This document shows positions 33,049 through 39,955 of a stretch of 64,000 bases of DNA, in pieces. Every line of letters starts with the position of its first letter. Position 1 is the stretch's first letter. Below the pieces are notes generated by a model. It made no database searches. It was not told where the DNA came from and saw only the letters and a program-made list of their open reading frames with translations. Location of the stretch: positions 1 through 64,000 of the forward strand of contig JARYGU010000006.1 of the NCBI GenBank assembly GCA_033795365.1. Direction: 5' to 3'. The stretch comes from JARYGU01 sp033795365. Lineage in GTDB: Bacteria; Pseudomonadota; Alphaproteobacteria; Rhizobiales; Rhizobiaceae. A program made the position numbers and the translations under genes.

Positions 33049-33254
33049 TTGATCGGGGTTGAAAATTCAGCTTCCAGATCCAGCACGCGAAGAATGGCCT
33101 TGAGGCTTTCGCCCTCCATCTCCTGTTCCGTGTATCCGGCTTGGCGGAAGAACATCTTGAAGCCGCAGTAGAAGCCGTACCCGATCATGACGATGCCAAA
33201 ACCGGAGGCGAGGCCGAGGCCGATAACGAGGCCGAAAAGGTCGATGATGGTCAT
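33018..33254 (-). CDS. Small membrane protein
   Basis: A 78-residue protein with an N-terminal membrane helix (IDLFGLVIGLGLASGFGIVM) continuing into a second aromatic stretch, then a charged helix (EQEMEGESLKAILRVLDLEA). The ATG at 33254 follows GGGGGAAGAA and overlaps the previous stop (ATGA). Confidence 0.55.
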   Translation of the reverse strand: MTIIDLFGLVIGLGLASGFGIVMIGYGFYCGFKMFFRQAGYTEQEMEGESLKAILRVLDLEAEFSTPINQERSSPTSS

Positions 33255-33370
33255 TTCTTCCCCCTGGTGAATCGAGATGGTGCTTTCCGTTCCCAAAGCT
33301 TCGATCCTTCGGGAGATTCAATCGCCTCTTGGGCGAGGATGTCGGCAAGGAGGATGCGGATTGAGTTCAT
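33251..33370 (-). CDS. 39-residue phage protein
   Basis: Codons from the ATG at 33370 give a helix (MNSIRILLADILAQEAIESP) and a basic tail. It overlaps the gene before and after by four bases each (ATGA), which is the main evidence that it is translated. Confidence 0.55.
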   Translation of the reverse strand: MNSIRILLADILAQEAIESPEGSKLWERKAPSRFTRGKK

Positions 33371-33552
33371 GGACGCCGCCCCGCGCAATGCTTGACTGCC
33401 ACCGTTATGATGCCGGAGGTGAGCCCGCCAAAGACGCCAAGAGCCAGGCCGGGGACATGGTGGCCGTTACTAATCAGGATTGCCCCGGCACTCAGATAGG
33501 CCGCATCGATGTGGGAGAAACGGTCTCTCGTCAGGAAGAGAAGGAGGCTCAT
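33367..33552 (-). CDS. Small membrane protein
   Basis: A 61-residue protein with two hydrophobic stretches (AAYLSAGAILI and VPGLALGVFGGLTSGIITVA). Coupled to the 39-residue gene by ATGA. Unknown role. Confidence 0.5.
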   Translation of the reverse strand: MSLLLFLTRDRFSHIDAAYLSAGAILISNGHHVPGLALGVFGGLTSGIITVAVKHCAGRRP

Positions 33553-33879
33553 TTATGCGTCTCCTTTTGGAGGGTTGGGGAGAGTCTTGGCTATCTCGAC
33601 AAGCTGATTCCATGCGCCGACGAGAATCCGAGCATGCTGCGACGAATTGGGGCTCATTCCGGTGTGTGCGAGAACCGTGTCAGTCCCTTCGAGGTAGACG
33701 CCGTGAATGGCTGTCTCTTCTTCAGCTATGCTGAAATGTTCGCGAGTGAGACGGATCGTGTCTCGCAAGTCCTCGACGTGCTTTTCATCGGATTGGCGAT
33801 GAGTGCGGCCCCACTCGACCGGCCCGACCGCCAGCAGACTCGCGATGATGTCTTCCGGGATTTCTTTAGAGCCGGTCAT
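33553..33879 (-). CDS. Phage hypothetical protein
   Basis: A 108-residue acidic protein (DEKHVEDLRDTIRLTREHFS, then HARILVGAWNQLVEIAKTLP), mostly helical. It abuts the downstream gene by one base. Not recognised. Confidence 0.5.
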   Translation of the reverse strand: MTGSKEIPEDIIASLLAVGPVEWGRTHRQSDEKHVEDLRDTIRLTREHFSIAEEETAIHGVYLEGTDTVLAHTGMSPNSSQHARILVGAWNQLVEIAKTLPNPPKGDA

Positions 33880-33882
33880 GTC

Positions 33883-34104
33883 TCACTCTCCCGTGCTTTC
33901 TTGGGAGGGCGGAAGGAGCTTTCCCTCTTCACCCATGCGCCATACTTCGCAGAGGCCGCCGAGACGTATTGCCCCATCCTGTGTCACCGTCTGCTCCGGG
34001 AGCATGTCGATGTCGTACAGAAGCGAAATGAGCATCGGACGCGCGTTGATGAACGCGGTATAGTGCGAGAGATATTCGGTAACTCCAGGCTCCCTGTCGC
34101 TCAT
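33883..34104 (-). CDS. Phage hypothetical protein
   Basis: A 73-residue protein (TEYLSHYTAFINARPMLISL, LGGLCEVWRMGEEGKLLPPS). Short mixed alpha/beta. It lies three bases from the next gene in the leftward operon. Confidence 0.5.
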   Translation of the reverse strand: MSDREPGVTEYLSHYTAFINARPMLISLLYDIDMLPEQTVTQDGAIRLGGLCEVWRMGEEGKLLPPSQESTGE

Positions 34105-34110
34105 ATCCCC

Positions 34111-34338
34111 TCACCTCCCATTGCCGTTTACTGGTGTGGGGGTGGGTGGCTCGGGAAGGGGCATCCAGTGGGTGAGCCCCATCATCCCGCCGCCGAACCA
34201 CTCAAAAGCGCCGAACCTGTTCACGTATCCTGTGCAGACAAGCGTGGTCCCCTGTTCCTGCTTCGAAAGCATGATGTAGGTGCTTGGTTTTCCAGCCTCA
34301 CCATGAGGAGCCGTCTCTATCGGTTGCCATTCAGCCAT
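34111..34338 (-). CDS. DUF551 protein
   Basis: A 75-residue protein starting AEWQPIETAP and containing THWMPLPEPP, the two hallmarks of DUF551, a family common in phages and of unknown function. It ends in a proline-rich tail with NGNGR, similar to a micro-repeat found twice nearby. Confidence 0.75.
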   Translation of the reverse strand: MAEWQPIETAPHGEAGKPSTYIMLSKQEQGTTLVCTGYVNRFGAFEWFGGGMMGLTHWMPLPEPPTPTPVNGNGR

Positions 34339-34377
34339 TGCTTCCCCTCACTTCCCGTTTCCGTTGCGTGGGCAAAC

Positions 34378-34803
34378 TCAATTCCTGTTGGTGGTCAGCT
34401 CGCCGGCATCGCCTTTGAAGTCGATATCCGGAAGGATCGTCTGGGGCTTGAACATGACGCGGTAGTGGTAGGTGCTGACATCAGCCGTCTCCAACTGCTC
34501 CGCGAAGAACGTCACGTTGTCGGAGAGGCCGAGGAAGTGCTTTTTGTATGCGCGCGGCCCCGTCTTGCAGGTGATCGTCACCTCGCGGGCCTTGTCTTGA
34601 TTGCCGAGCGAGCAAAGCCCCTCGACAGACAGGATGTAGTCGCCTGTGATGCCGTTATAGAAAACGACACGGCGGCTAATCTCGAAGTTGTCTGCGGCTT
34701 TCGAAATATTGGTGGAGGCGATATCCGCGTCAGTGCAGGCGCTCACCGCGAAGGCCAGTGCGGCGACGGGAGCGATTTTCATTGCGGTGCAAATTCTGTT
34801 CAT
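34378..34803 (-). CDS. Phage lipoprotein, possible superinfection exclusion
   Basis: A 141-residue protein with a signal peptide ending VSAC (lipid-modified Cys ~23), then a beta-rich domain (RRVVFYNGITGDYILSVEGL, then TITCKTGPRAYKKHFLG). This matches beta-sandwich lipoproteins of temperate phages. Encoded in the early lysogeny-proximal operon, it could block infection by related phages; that is inference. A later ATG at 34782 is possible. Confidence 0.6.
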   Translation of the reverse strand: MNRICTAMKIAPVAALAFAVSACTDADIASTNISKAADNFEISRRVVFYNGITGDYILSVEGLCSLGNQDKAREVTITCKTGPRAYKKHFLGLSDNVTFFAEQLETADVSTYHYRVMFKPQTILPDIDFKGDAGELTTNRN

Positions 34804-34847
34804 GTTTGTTTACTTCCCGTTTCCGTTTCCGTTGCGTGGGTAGGTGG

Positions 34848-35174
34848 TCATGCCGCACCCTTCGGCTTTCTCTTTGCCGAGAAACTGACAATGTTCGCCG
34901 GAGTGCCGTCATCAACCGCCGTCACGGCTCCCTGGGTTTCCAGCGCGCCACGCTCGTAAGCGTCTAAGACGCGATCAAACACGCGGTTGAGATGGTCGTA
35001 TTGCTTTTCGCTGACGCCGCCATGCTGAAGAAAGAAGGCCATGACCGAAGACACGAACATCACGCTCTTGTCTCGCTTGTTCATCACCCTGATCAGCCAA
35101 GTACATACGTCCTGTATGTCGACGTCTTTGCCGCTCGGAGGATCAAACGTGAATGTATTGACTGGATCGTTCAC
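34848..35174 (-). CDS. Phage hypothetical protein
   Basis: A 108-residue, largely helical protein (DIQDVCTWLIRVMNKRDKSV, VSEKQYDHLNRVFDRVLDAY) with a basic C-terminus. It overlaps the Cro-like gene by four bases, so it is the second gene of the leftward early transcript. Confidence 0.5.
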   Translation of the reverse strand: MNDPVNTFTFDPPSGKDVDIQDVCTWLIRVMNKRDKSVMFVSSVMAFFLQHGGVSEKQYDHLNRVFDRVLDAYERGALETQGAVTAVDDGTPANIVSFSAKRKPKGAA

Positions 35175-35371
35175 TGCGCCGCCTCCGTCTCCCGGATTTC
35201 CATGTCAGAGAACTTCACCTTCCCCTTCGTTTCTTCGAAAATTTTCAACTTCCACGAAGGCGGGATTTCGCAACGCTCAAGCCATTTACGCATGGCCCAC
35301 TTGCCGGCCCCGCAGCGGGTGGCCGCATCTACGATCTCGTTCCATTTTGGAGGTGCGTTCTTGATGCTCAT
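35171..35371 (-). CDS. Cro/YdaS-like HTH repressor
   Basis: A 66-residue protein whose core (WNEIVDAATRCGAGKWAMRK, WLERCEIPPSWKLKIFEETK) is a small Cro-like helix-turn-helix. It is the first gene of the leftward operon, transcribed from a promoter containing the shared operator, and is divergent from the CI-like gene. Both facts support a Cro role. Confidence 0.6.
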   Translation of the reverse strand: MSIKNAPPKWNEIVDAATRCGAGKWAMRKWLERCEIPPSWKLKIFEETKGKVKFSDMEIRETEAAQ

Positions 35372-35378
35372 GCATCTT

Positions 35379-35407
35379 CTTATCGGACAATTTGTCCAAC
35401 TAGTCAA
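35379..35407 (-). promoter_or_regulatory. Leftward early promoter (PR-like)
   Basis: On the minus strand TTGACT, a 17-base spacer and GATAAG. The palindrome GGACAANTTGTCC occupies the spacer end next to the -10, exactly as in the rightward promoter at 36724. It starts transcription of the Cro-like operon. Confidence 0.7.
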
Positions 35408-35440
35408 GGGCCAAGATGTCCCAAGTTGGAAATTTTGTCC
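35385..35440. promoter_or_regulatory. Three tandem operator sites
   Basis: GGACAATTTGTCC (35385-35397) is a perfect odd palindrome. GGCCAAGATGTCC (35409-35421) and GGAAATTTTGTCC (35428-35440) are imperfect copies. Start-to-start spacing is 24 and 19 bases. The set lies between the divergent repressor and Cro-like genes, resembling a lambdoid three-site operator. Confidence 0.7.
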
Positions 35441-35457
35441 AATGCTAATGTGATGCC

Positions 35458-35856
35458 ATGAGCGAGTCGGAAGAATTCATCTTCAACAATGCGTACTGCG
35501 AACGGGTGAAACGCTTTCGCGGCGAGACGAATATGAGCGCGGAAGAGATGGCAAACCTTCTGGGCATCCCCCCGGACCGCTATAGAAAATATGAGAACCG
35601 GAGCCCTATGCCGGTTTATCTCATTCCAAACTTCTGCCGGATCGTAGGGTGCGACCTGGAGCACTTAATATTGGGAAAGCCCCGAGAGAGGCTAAAGCCG
35701 GTCCTTATTGCCCGGAAGACCGGCCACGATGATGCTGACAGAGCTGAGCGCGTTGAAGCTCTCTCACCGAAGCGCCAGCAAGTTGCCCGAGCGATTGCCG
35801 AGACAGGCGACGAAAGGTTAGGCACGAATCGAAAAAAGGGCATTCGAGGCAGTTAA
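35458..35856 (+). CDS. CI-like XRE repressor
   Basis: A 132-residue protein; residues ~12-70 (CERVKRFRGETNMSAEEMAN, LLGIPPDRYRKYENRSPMPV) are an XRE helix-turn-helix. There is no LexA-type peptidase domain, so induction would not go through RecA self-cleavage. A possible -10 (TAATGT) ends only a few bases before the ATG and no ribosome site is evident, so the message may be nearly leaderless. It should bind the operators at 35385 and 36734 and hold lysogeny. Confidence 0.7.
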   Translation: MSESEEFIFNNAYCERVKRFRGETNMSAEEMANLLGIPPDRYRKYENRSPMPVYLIPNFCRIVGCDLEHLILGKPRERLKPVLIARKTGHDDADRAERVEALSPKRQQVARAIAETGDERLGTNRKKGIRGS

Positions 35857-36038
35857 GCACAATATCAAAAGCCTTCTTCTCTTTTTTGGTCATTCGGGAT
35901 AAGGCTACGCGCACCCACGACGTAGGCTGAATACTAAGCCCTGAAATATCCGCCCTCTCCATTTTTGCCCCCCCTTCGCCACTTTTTGGCAATGATCATT
36001 CCCGAGTTCTTAATTAGCAACATCAAAGATTTTAGTGG

Positions 36039-36269
36039 TCAAAAACAGTATGTCCCTCCGGTTGAAAGCACCTTGTCATTTTTAAGTATGCTTCCTTTTA
36101 GGAAAGCTTCGCCCTTCGCTATCTGCCCCCACCGAGTGGGCTGCGAACCGGGCAGTACACTTTCAATCACGGTATAGCCGGGATATCCGTAACGTGGATC
36201 AATCGCTGCCCCGCTACTGAACCAAAGCATCGAACGGATCGGATGCTCCAGTCTGGCGTAGCCCCTCAT
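36039..36269 (-). CDS. Possible short or 5'-truncated coding sequence
   Basis: Seventy-six codons give a protein-like sequence (AAIDPRYGYPGYTVIESVLP, GQIAKGEAFLKGSILKNDKV). The same frame is open upstream to about 36374 without a start codon, so this may be the remnant of a longer gene. No family recognised. Confidence 0.35.
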   Translation of the reverse strand: MRGYARLEHPIRSMLWFSSGAAIDPRYGYPGYTVIESVLPGSQPTRWGQIAKGEAFLKGSILKNDKVLSTGGTYCF

Positions 36270-36375
36270 AGAGGTGTTCCAAAATTCGGCCTCGCCTAGC
36301 TCTGGAACGGGTTTGTGGTCCCGGTTGTCTCTCAGCCCATGTCGGCATTCGAGCGGTGGAAGGTCATCTTACGAA

Positions 36376-36420
36376 TAAAAAGCCCCGCCGTGACTATCCG
36401 CTTAGCCTGGAAGCGGTCAC
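36376..36420 (-). terminator. Terminator-like hairpin
   Basis: Minus strand: GTGAC/GTCAC and CGCTT/AAGCG form a bulged stem (36390-36420) followed, after a GC-rich stretch, by TTTTTATT. No upstream minus-strand gene is apparent, so the transcript it would end is unknown. Confidence 0.35.
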
Positions 36421-36567
36421 CGCCAGCAGTTCAAGCGCCTGAGTGATAGGAGCTGCGGGTCAACTGCAAAAAGACCGCCGCTTTGACATCTCATGAGCCG
36501 AAAAATCGCCGGGACATCCGAGCAGCGAAAATCGACACATTTAATGCCTCTGCGCCGATCGTTTCGC

Positions 36568-36596
36568 TTGCGTAACGTGTAGCGTTACTATATAAC
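36568..36596 (+). promoter_or_regulatory. Promoter with its own inverted repeat
   Basis: TTGCGT, 17 bases, TATAAC. The spacer holds GTAACG-TGTAG-CGTTAC (36572-36588), a perfect 6+6 inverted repeat different from the phage operator. It faces a terminator only 35 bases further on. Confidence 0.55.
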
Positions 36597-36602
36597 AAAA
36601 CA

Positions 36603-36668
36603 ATAACCACCTTCGAATGGTTTTGGCGCAGGCCCGGTCGGATCACTCCCTCCGGGCCTTTTCTTTAT
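36603..36668 (+). ncRNA. Candidate prophage small RNA (about 65 nt)
   Basis: Between the promoter at 36568 and a perfect terminator lies a transcript with two hairpins: AACCA/TGGTT (36605-36622) and the terminator stem. No open frame fits. The position in the immunity region recalls short regulatory RNAs of temperate phages. Transcription is inferred. Confidence 0.5.
36631..36668 (+). terminator. Terminator of the candidate small RNA
   Basis: GGCCCGG and CCGGGCC pair over seven bases with a 14-base loop and are followed by TTTTCTTTAT. Confidence 0.75.
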
Positions 36669-36700
36669 CCACGATCCCAAAATTGATTTCAAGAAAAATT

Positions 36701-36752
36701 TGCCAGATTGTCCAAATGACCGTTTGACACGTTGGACAAATTGTCCTATACC
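36701..36752 (+). promoter_or_regulatory. Rightward early promoter (PL-like) with operators
   Basis: TTGACA (36724-36729), a 17-base spacer and TATACC (36747-36752). The last 13 spacer bases are GGACAAATTGTCC, a perfect copy of the operator next to the repressor gene. A weaker copy (TGCCAGATTGTCC) lies at 36701-36713. It drives the recombination-integrase operon. Confidence 0.75.
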
Positions 36753-36837
36753 TACATTCATCAACAGCGCTCCACGAAGAAGCAAAGCCGATCTGGAGCG
36801 CGCCAGCGGGAGACCGCGCAACTGAGGATGGATGGGG

Positions 36838-37494
36838 ATGCAGTTCAACTGCGCACATTGCGGGAAAGAGGCGGACAGGCCAGCCGGTCACGTGAACCGC
36901 GCTCGTGCGCAGGGCCTTAACCTGTATTGCTCCCGTCTATGCTCTGGCCTCGGTCGCCGCAACGGTAAGACCATCGAGGAGCGGAAAGAGGCAAAGCGCC
37001 TCTACGATATCGAATACCGCGCTCGCGACCCGGAAGGGCGGAAGGCTTCAAAGGCTGCGTATTACCAGCGCACCAAAGACCCGGTGAAGGAAGCCGCCAA
37101 ACGCAAGGAGCGGATGCCGTTCCATGTCGAATACTGCCGACGCCCTGAATATAGGGCGAAGAAGAAGGTCTACGACCGCCAGTATCGCGCCCACAAACAT
37201 TACGGCGATTTTGCCGAATGCTTCCTGCTCGTCATGGACATCCGCGACGAGTGCTTGAGCCGCATGACAGATTACGAAATCCGGCTCGAAAAAGGAACCC
37301 TCAACAAGGCACTGAAAAGGAAACGTGATGACCAACGAGCTTACAGCAACTCACCTGAAAACGGCCCTCTGGGAAACCTTGAACGCGGTGAAGGAGGACA
37401 AAATGGACGCCTCTCGCGCGGACGCGATCGCCTCTCAGGCTCGGGAAATCCTTCGCACCACGAACACTCAGTTGCGGGTAGCTCAGCAAGCTAA
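36838..37494 (+). CDS. Zinc-finger phage protein
   Basis: A 218-residue frame. Residues 4-45 have a CxxC pair (CAHC) and a second pair (CSRLC), a zinc-ribbon pattern; the middle (KEAKRLYDIEYRARDPEGRK) is very basic and may bind nucleic acid. From about residue 163 the frame overlaps the next gene by 167 bases and the sequence turns low in complexity. The authentic protein may therefore end near 37327, with an indel just before. Confidence 0.5.
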   Translation: MQFNCAHCGKEADRPAGHVNRARAQGLNLYCSRLCSGLGRRNGKTIEERKEAKRLYDIEYRARDPEGRKASKAAYYQRTKDPVKEAAKRKERMPFHVEYCRRPEYRAKKKVYDRQYRAHKHYGDFAECFLLVMDIRDECLSRMTDYEIRLEKGTLNKALKRKRDDQRAYSNSPENGPLGNLERGEGGQNGRLSRGRDRLSGSGNPSHHEHSVAGSSAS

Positions 37495-37537
37495 GCGCCC
37501 TGTCGCGGCTGACGTGATCAAGTTTTCCGAAAGCTGA
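37328..37537 (+). CDS. Phage hypothetical protein
   Basis: A 69-residue helical protein (HLKTALWETLNAVKEDKMDA, DAIASQAREILRTTNTQLRV). This sequence type recurs in phage early regions. The ATG at 37328 follows AAAAGGAAACGTG. Function unknown. Confidence 0.6.
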   Translation: MTNELTATHLKTALWETLNAVKEDKMDASRADAIASQAREILRTTNTQLRVAQQAKRPVAADVIKFSES

Positions 37538-37621
37538 CCGGCAACCACACCAACGCTTACGGCGGCCCTGAGTATTCGCGTGGGCCGCAAGACACAAATC
37601 CAAATTCGAGGATAGAGGACA

Positions 37622-38890
37622 ATGGCAAAGATAACCAAGCTGACCGAGGCGCAGGAAAGGCGACTTGTCGAGTTCCGGGCCGAATGGCTTCAGGTCGGCA
37701 TGTGCTGCGATCCGGCTGACTTCGCGGCTGGCGATGAAGTCATTCGAGGCTTTTACAAGCGCATCGGCAAGACAGAACCGATGATCCTGCATTTCTCCTC
37801 GCCAGCCATGTGCGAGTTGGCCGTCAACTTCATCATGGGGCTTCTGAATGATAAGCCGGACCAGCTCAGGGGCCAGCTCGGGGACCAGCTCAGGGGCCAG
37901 CTCTGGGGCCAGCTCTGGGGCCAGCTCGGGGACCAGCTCTGGGGCCAGCTCTGGGGCCAGCTCGGGGGCCAGCTCTGGGGCCAGCTCGGGGACCAGCTCG
38001 GGGACCAGCTCAGGGACCAGCTCAGGGACCAGCTCAGGGGCCAGCTCGGGGACCAGCTCAGGGGCCAGCTCTGGGGCCAGCTCTGGGGCCAGCTCGGGGG
38101 CCAGCTCGGGGGCCAGCTCTGGGGCCAGCTCGGGGACCAGCTCTGGGGCCATCTCGGGGGCCAGCTCAGGGACCAGCTCTGGGACCAGCTCAGGGGCCAG
38201 CTCGGGGACCAGCTCAGGGACCAGCTCAGGGACCAGCGACTAGAGGCTAAGTTCCTAAACAACAGCTTCGACAATCAATACAACGTCGCCTGGGGCGCCT
38301 TCTACCTGTTCGGCCATGAAATCGGTGTCGAATACAAAACCGCTGACATGGCGTTGCTTCTGGAATGGGGACGCCTTTTCAAAAGTGTCGGCTGGTGGGC
38401 TCCGTTTGATGGCATCTGCTTCGTCAGCGACCGGCCGCGCAAGGTCTCGTTTGATGATGAGCGCCGCCTGCATAGCGAGACTGGCAAGGCTGTCGAGTAT
38501 TCGGACGGCTGGGGCGTTTCTGCTTGGCACGGCACGCGCATCCCAGACGAGTGGCTTTCCGATAAGAATTCCATCAGCGCAAAGACCGCGCTGACATGGG
38601 AAAATATCGAGCAGCGCCGCGCGGCTTGCGAAATCGTCGGCTGGGCAAAAATCCTACGCGAACTGGACGCAAAGGTTATCGACGCTGACGGCGATCCACT
38701 GATTGGGACGCTTGTTGAAGTTCGCCTTCCTGATCTTGACCGTCCCGCTCGCTTCTGCCGCGTCCAGTGTGGCACGGGCCGCGAGTTCGCCATTGGCGTT
38801 CCACCAGAAATCAATACGGCCTTGGCCGCGCAAGCCTGGATGATCGGGGTCCAGCCAAGCGAGTTCGTTCGACCCGAGATTAGAACCTGA
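37622..38890 (+). CDS. DUF6745-like protein with [GD]QL tetrapeptide repeats
   Basis: A 422-residue protein. Residues 1-78 form a helical start (EAQERRLVEFRAEWLQVGMC); residues ~80-206 are about 32 tandem tetrapeptides of the form [G/D]-Q-L-[R/W/G]; the rest (NQYNVAWGAFYLFGHEIGVE, PPFDGICFVSDRPRKVSFDD-like region, then RLPDLDRPARFCRVQCGTGR) is a folded C-terminal domain. Repeats of this type in front of such a domain are seen in scattered bacterial proteins, with no known function. The next gene is its usual neighbour. Confidence 0.65.
   Translation: MAKITKLTEAQERRLVEFRAEWLQVGMCCDPADFAAGDEVIRGFYKRIGKTEPMILHFSSPAMCELAVNFIMGLLNDKPDQLRGQLGDQLRGQLWGQLWGQLGDQLWGQLWGQLGGQLWGQLGDQLGDQLRDQLRDQLRGQLGDQLRGQLWGQLWGQLGGQLGGQLWGQLGDQLWGHLGGQLRDQLWDQLRGQLGDQLRDQLRDQRLEAKFLNNSFDNQYNVAWGAFYLFGHEIGVEYKTADMALLLEWGRLFKSVGWWAPFDGICFVSDRPRKVSFDDERRLHSETGKAVEYSDGWGVSAWHGTRIPDEWLSDKNSISAKTALTWENIEQRRAACEIVGWAKILRELDAKVIDADGDPLIGTLVEVRLPDLDRPARFCRVQCGTGREFAIGVPPEINTALAAQAWMIGVQPSEFVRPEIRT
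37859..38240 (+). repeat. Tandem 12-base repeat, about 32 copies
   Basis: Units of the form GGCCAGCTCDGG / GACCAGCTCDGG run head to tail for 382 bases with small differences. Since 12 is a multiple of three, copy-number change keeps the reading frame. All six frames stay open across much of it, which produces spurious open frames on both strands. Confidence 0.9.
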
Positions 38891-38902
38891 AGGAAAACGA
38901 CA

Positions 38903-39256
38903 ATGAAGCAGTTTGTGACTTCCGCTGCACAGGGCGAAATCAGCATTCGCCGCATCAGCGCGCTCCCCGCCGATATCAAGCCGTTGGCTCCGGAACTCGG
39001 CAAGTACATCATCGGCCACAGCGAGACCGGGCATCACCACGTCATGACGCTGGATCGCAAGCAGGCATTCGAAGCGACCAACGCTCCGACCGGCATGCGC
39101 ATCCTCTACGCCAATCTCGAAGCCGCTGGAGAACTCGTCCACGAGCGCGGCCACGATACCCACGAAACGATCTCGTTTGAACCCGGCATCTACGAATTTC
39201 GGCTTGGTCGCGAGTACGACCCCTATGCCGAATTGGCCCGGAAGGTCGCTGACTGA
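38903..39256 (+). CDS. Conserved partner of the [GD]QL-repeat protein
   Basis: A 117-residue protein (FVTSAAQGEISIRRISALPA, then YIIGHSETGHHHVMTLDRKQ) with a triple-His motif and a beta-rich core ending in a possible exposed strand. A small protein with this HSETGHHHV block commonly sits directly after the repeat protein. Twelve bases separate the two genes, consistent with joint function. Confidence 0.6.
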   Translation: MKQFVTSAAQGEISIRRISALPADIKPLAPELGKYIIGHSETGHHHVMTLDRKQAFEATNAPTGMRILYANLEAAGELVHERGHDTHETISFEPGIYEFRLGREYDPYAELARKVAD

Positions 39257-39323
39257 TCCGCTTCTGCCTCCCCTATCCGTGGGGGAGTTGGAAACGTGAT
39301 CACCGAAGGAAAGGTGAAGTGAA

Positions 39324-39668
39324 ATGTCAAACGATTTTTCTATCGAATACGAGTTTGAAGAAATACCACTTGCCGGCGACGGACTTATGGCGTGGGGAAC
39401 GGCAATCCTCGTTCACGACGGGGACGGAGAATTCTACGTCGATGAAATCATATTGCACGGCGGCAAGCGCCTTGATCGCCACGGCACCGGCCATTGGGGG
39501 TTCCCGAGTGCGGTCAACAAGGCCCTGTTCAACGCGTTAGCTCTGCATATCGAGATGAGCAATGACGCTCAGGAGACGTTTGCGGAAGCTTATCGAGAGC
39601 AGAACGAAGGCGATCCCGACCGTCTCCACGACGAGCGCCGCGACCATCAGGCTATGGGGTGGCTGTGA
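39324..39668 (+). CDS. Phage hypothetical protein
   Basis: A 114-residue acidic protein (YEFEEIPLAGDGLMAWGTAI, then YVDEIILHGGKRLDRHGTGH). The beta-strand-rich first half and helical end suggest a compact domain. Couples to the next gene through TGATG. Not recognised. Confidence 0.55.
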   Translation: MSNDFSIEYEFEEIPLAGDGLMAWGTAILVHDGDGEFYVDEIILHGGKRLDRHGTGHWGFPSAVNKALFNALALHIEMSNDAQETFAEAYREQNEGDPDRLHDERRDHQAMGWL

Positions 39669-39955
39669 TGAGCGATAAGATTCACGACGGCGGCCCGGCA
39701 TTCCCTCCGGCATATGAGCCAGATCCTAACGACTACACGAAGGCGGTGTATCGCGGCCTGACGAAGCGCGACTGGTTTGCTGGTCAGGCGCTGGCAGGTC
39801 TGATGGCTCATAGTTTCGATGACGGCGGCGACTTCCTCCATGAGTGCGGACCGGATGCGGCGGCTTATCAGTCGTATCGAATGGCCGACGCCATGCTCCG
39901 CGCCCGCACCGAATCCCTCCCCCTCTCCAAAGGACAGGAGGAAGGCAATGGGTGA
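39668..39955 (+). CDS. Conserved phage protein (GGPAFP type)
   Basis: A 95-residue protein opening SDKIHDGGPAFPPAYEPDPN and continuing YRGLTKRDWFAGQALAGLMA. Small proteins with this GGPAFP and DWFAGQAL pattern are widespread in phages of Gram-negative bacteria; role unknown. Confidence 0.65.
   Translation: MSDKIHDGGPAFPPAYEPDPNDYTKAVYRGLTKRDWFAGQALAGLMAHSFDDGGDFLHECGPDAAAYQSYRMADAMLRARTESLPLSKGQEEGNG

Larger units (their letters stand above)
35857..36567. other. Gene-poor part of the immunity region
   Basis: Downstream of the repressor there is no clear gene. It contains a possible minus-strand coding relic (36039-36269), a terminator-like hairpin at 36376-36420 and AT-rich DNA. A minus-strand frame from 35962 overlaps the repressor antisense and was not accepted. 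Confidence 0.4.

Noticed and set aside
35705..35962. Minus-strand frame with GGGGGGG before an ATG at 35962
   Set aside because: The first half looks codable, but the second half is antisense to the CI-like gene; no similarity recognised, so not annotated.
37301..38274. Long open frames on the minus strand and other plus frames across the 12-base repeat
   Set aside because: A repeat unit of 12 bases keeps every frame free of stops; the products are pure APEL, PSW or GASS repeats without plausible function.
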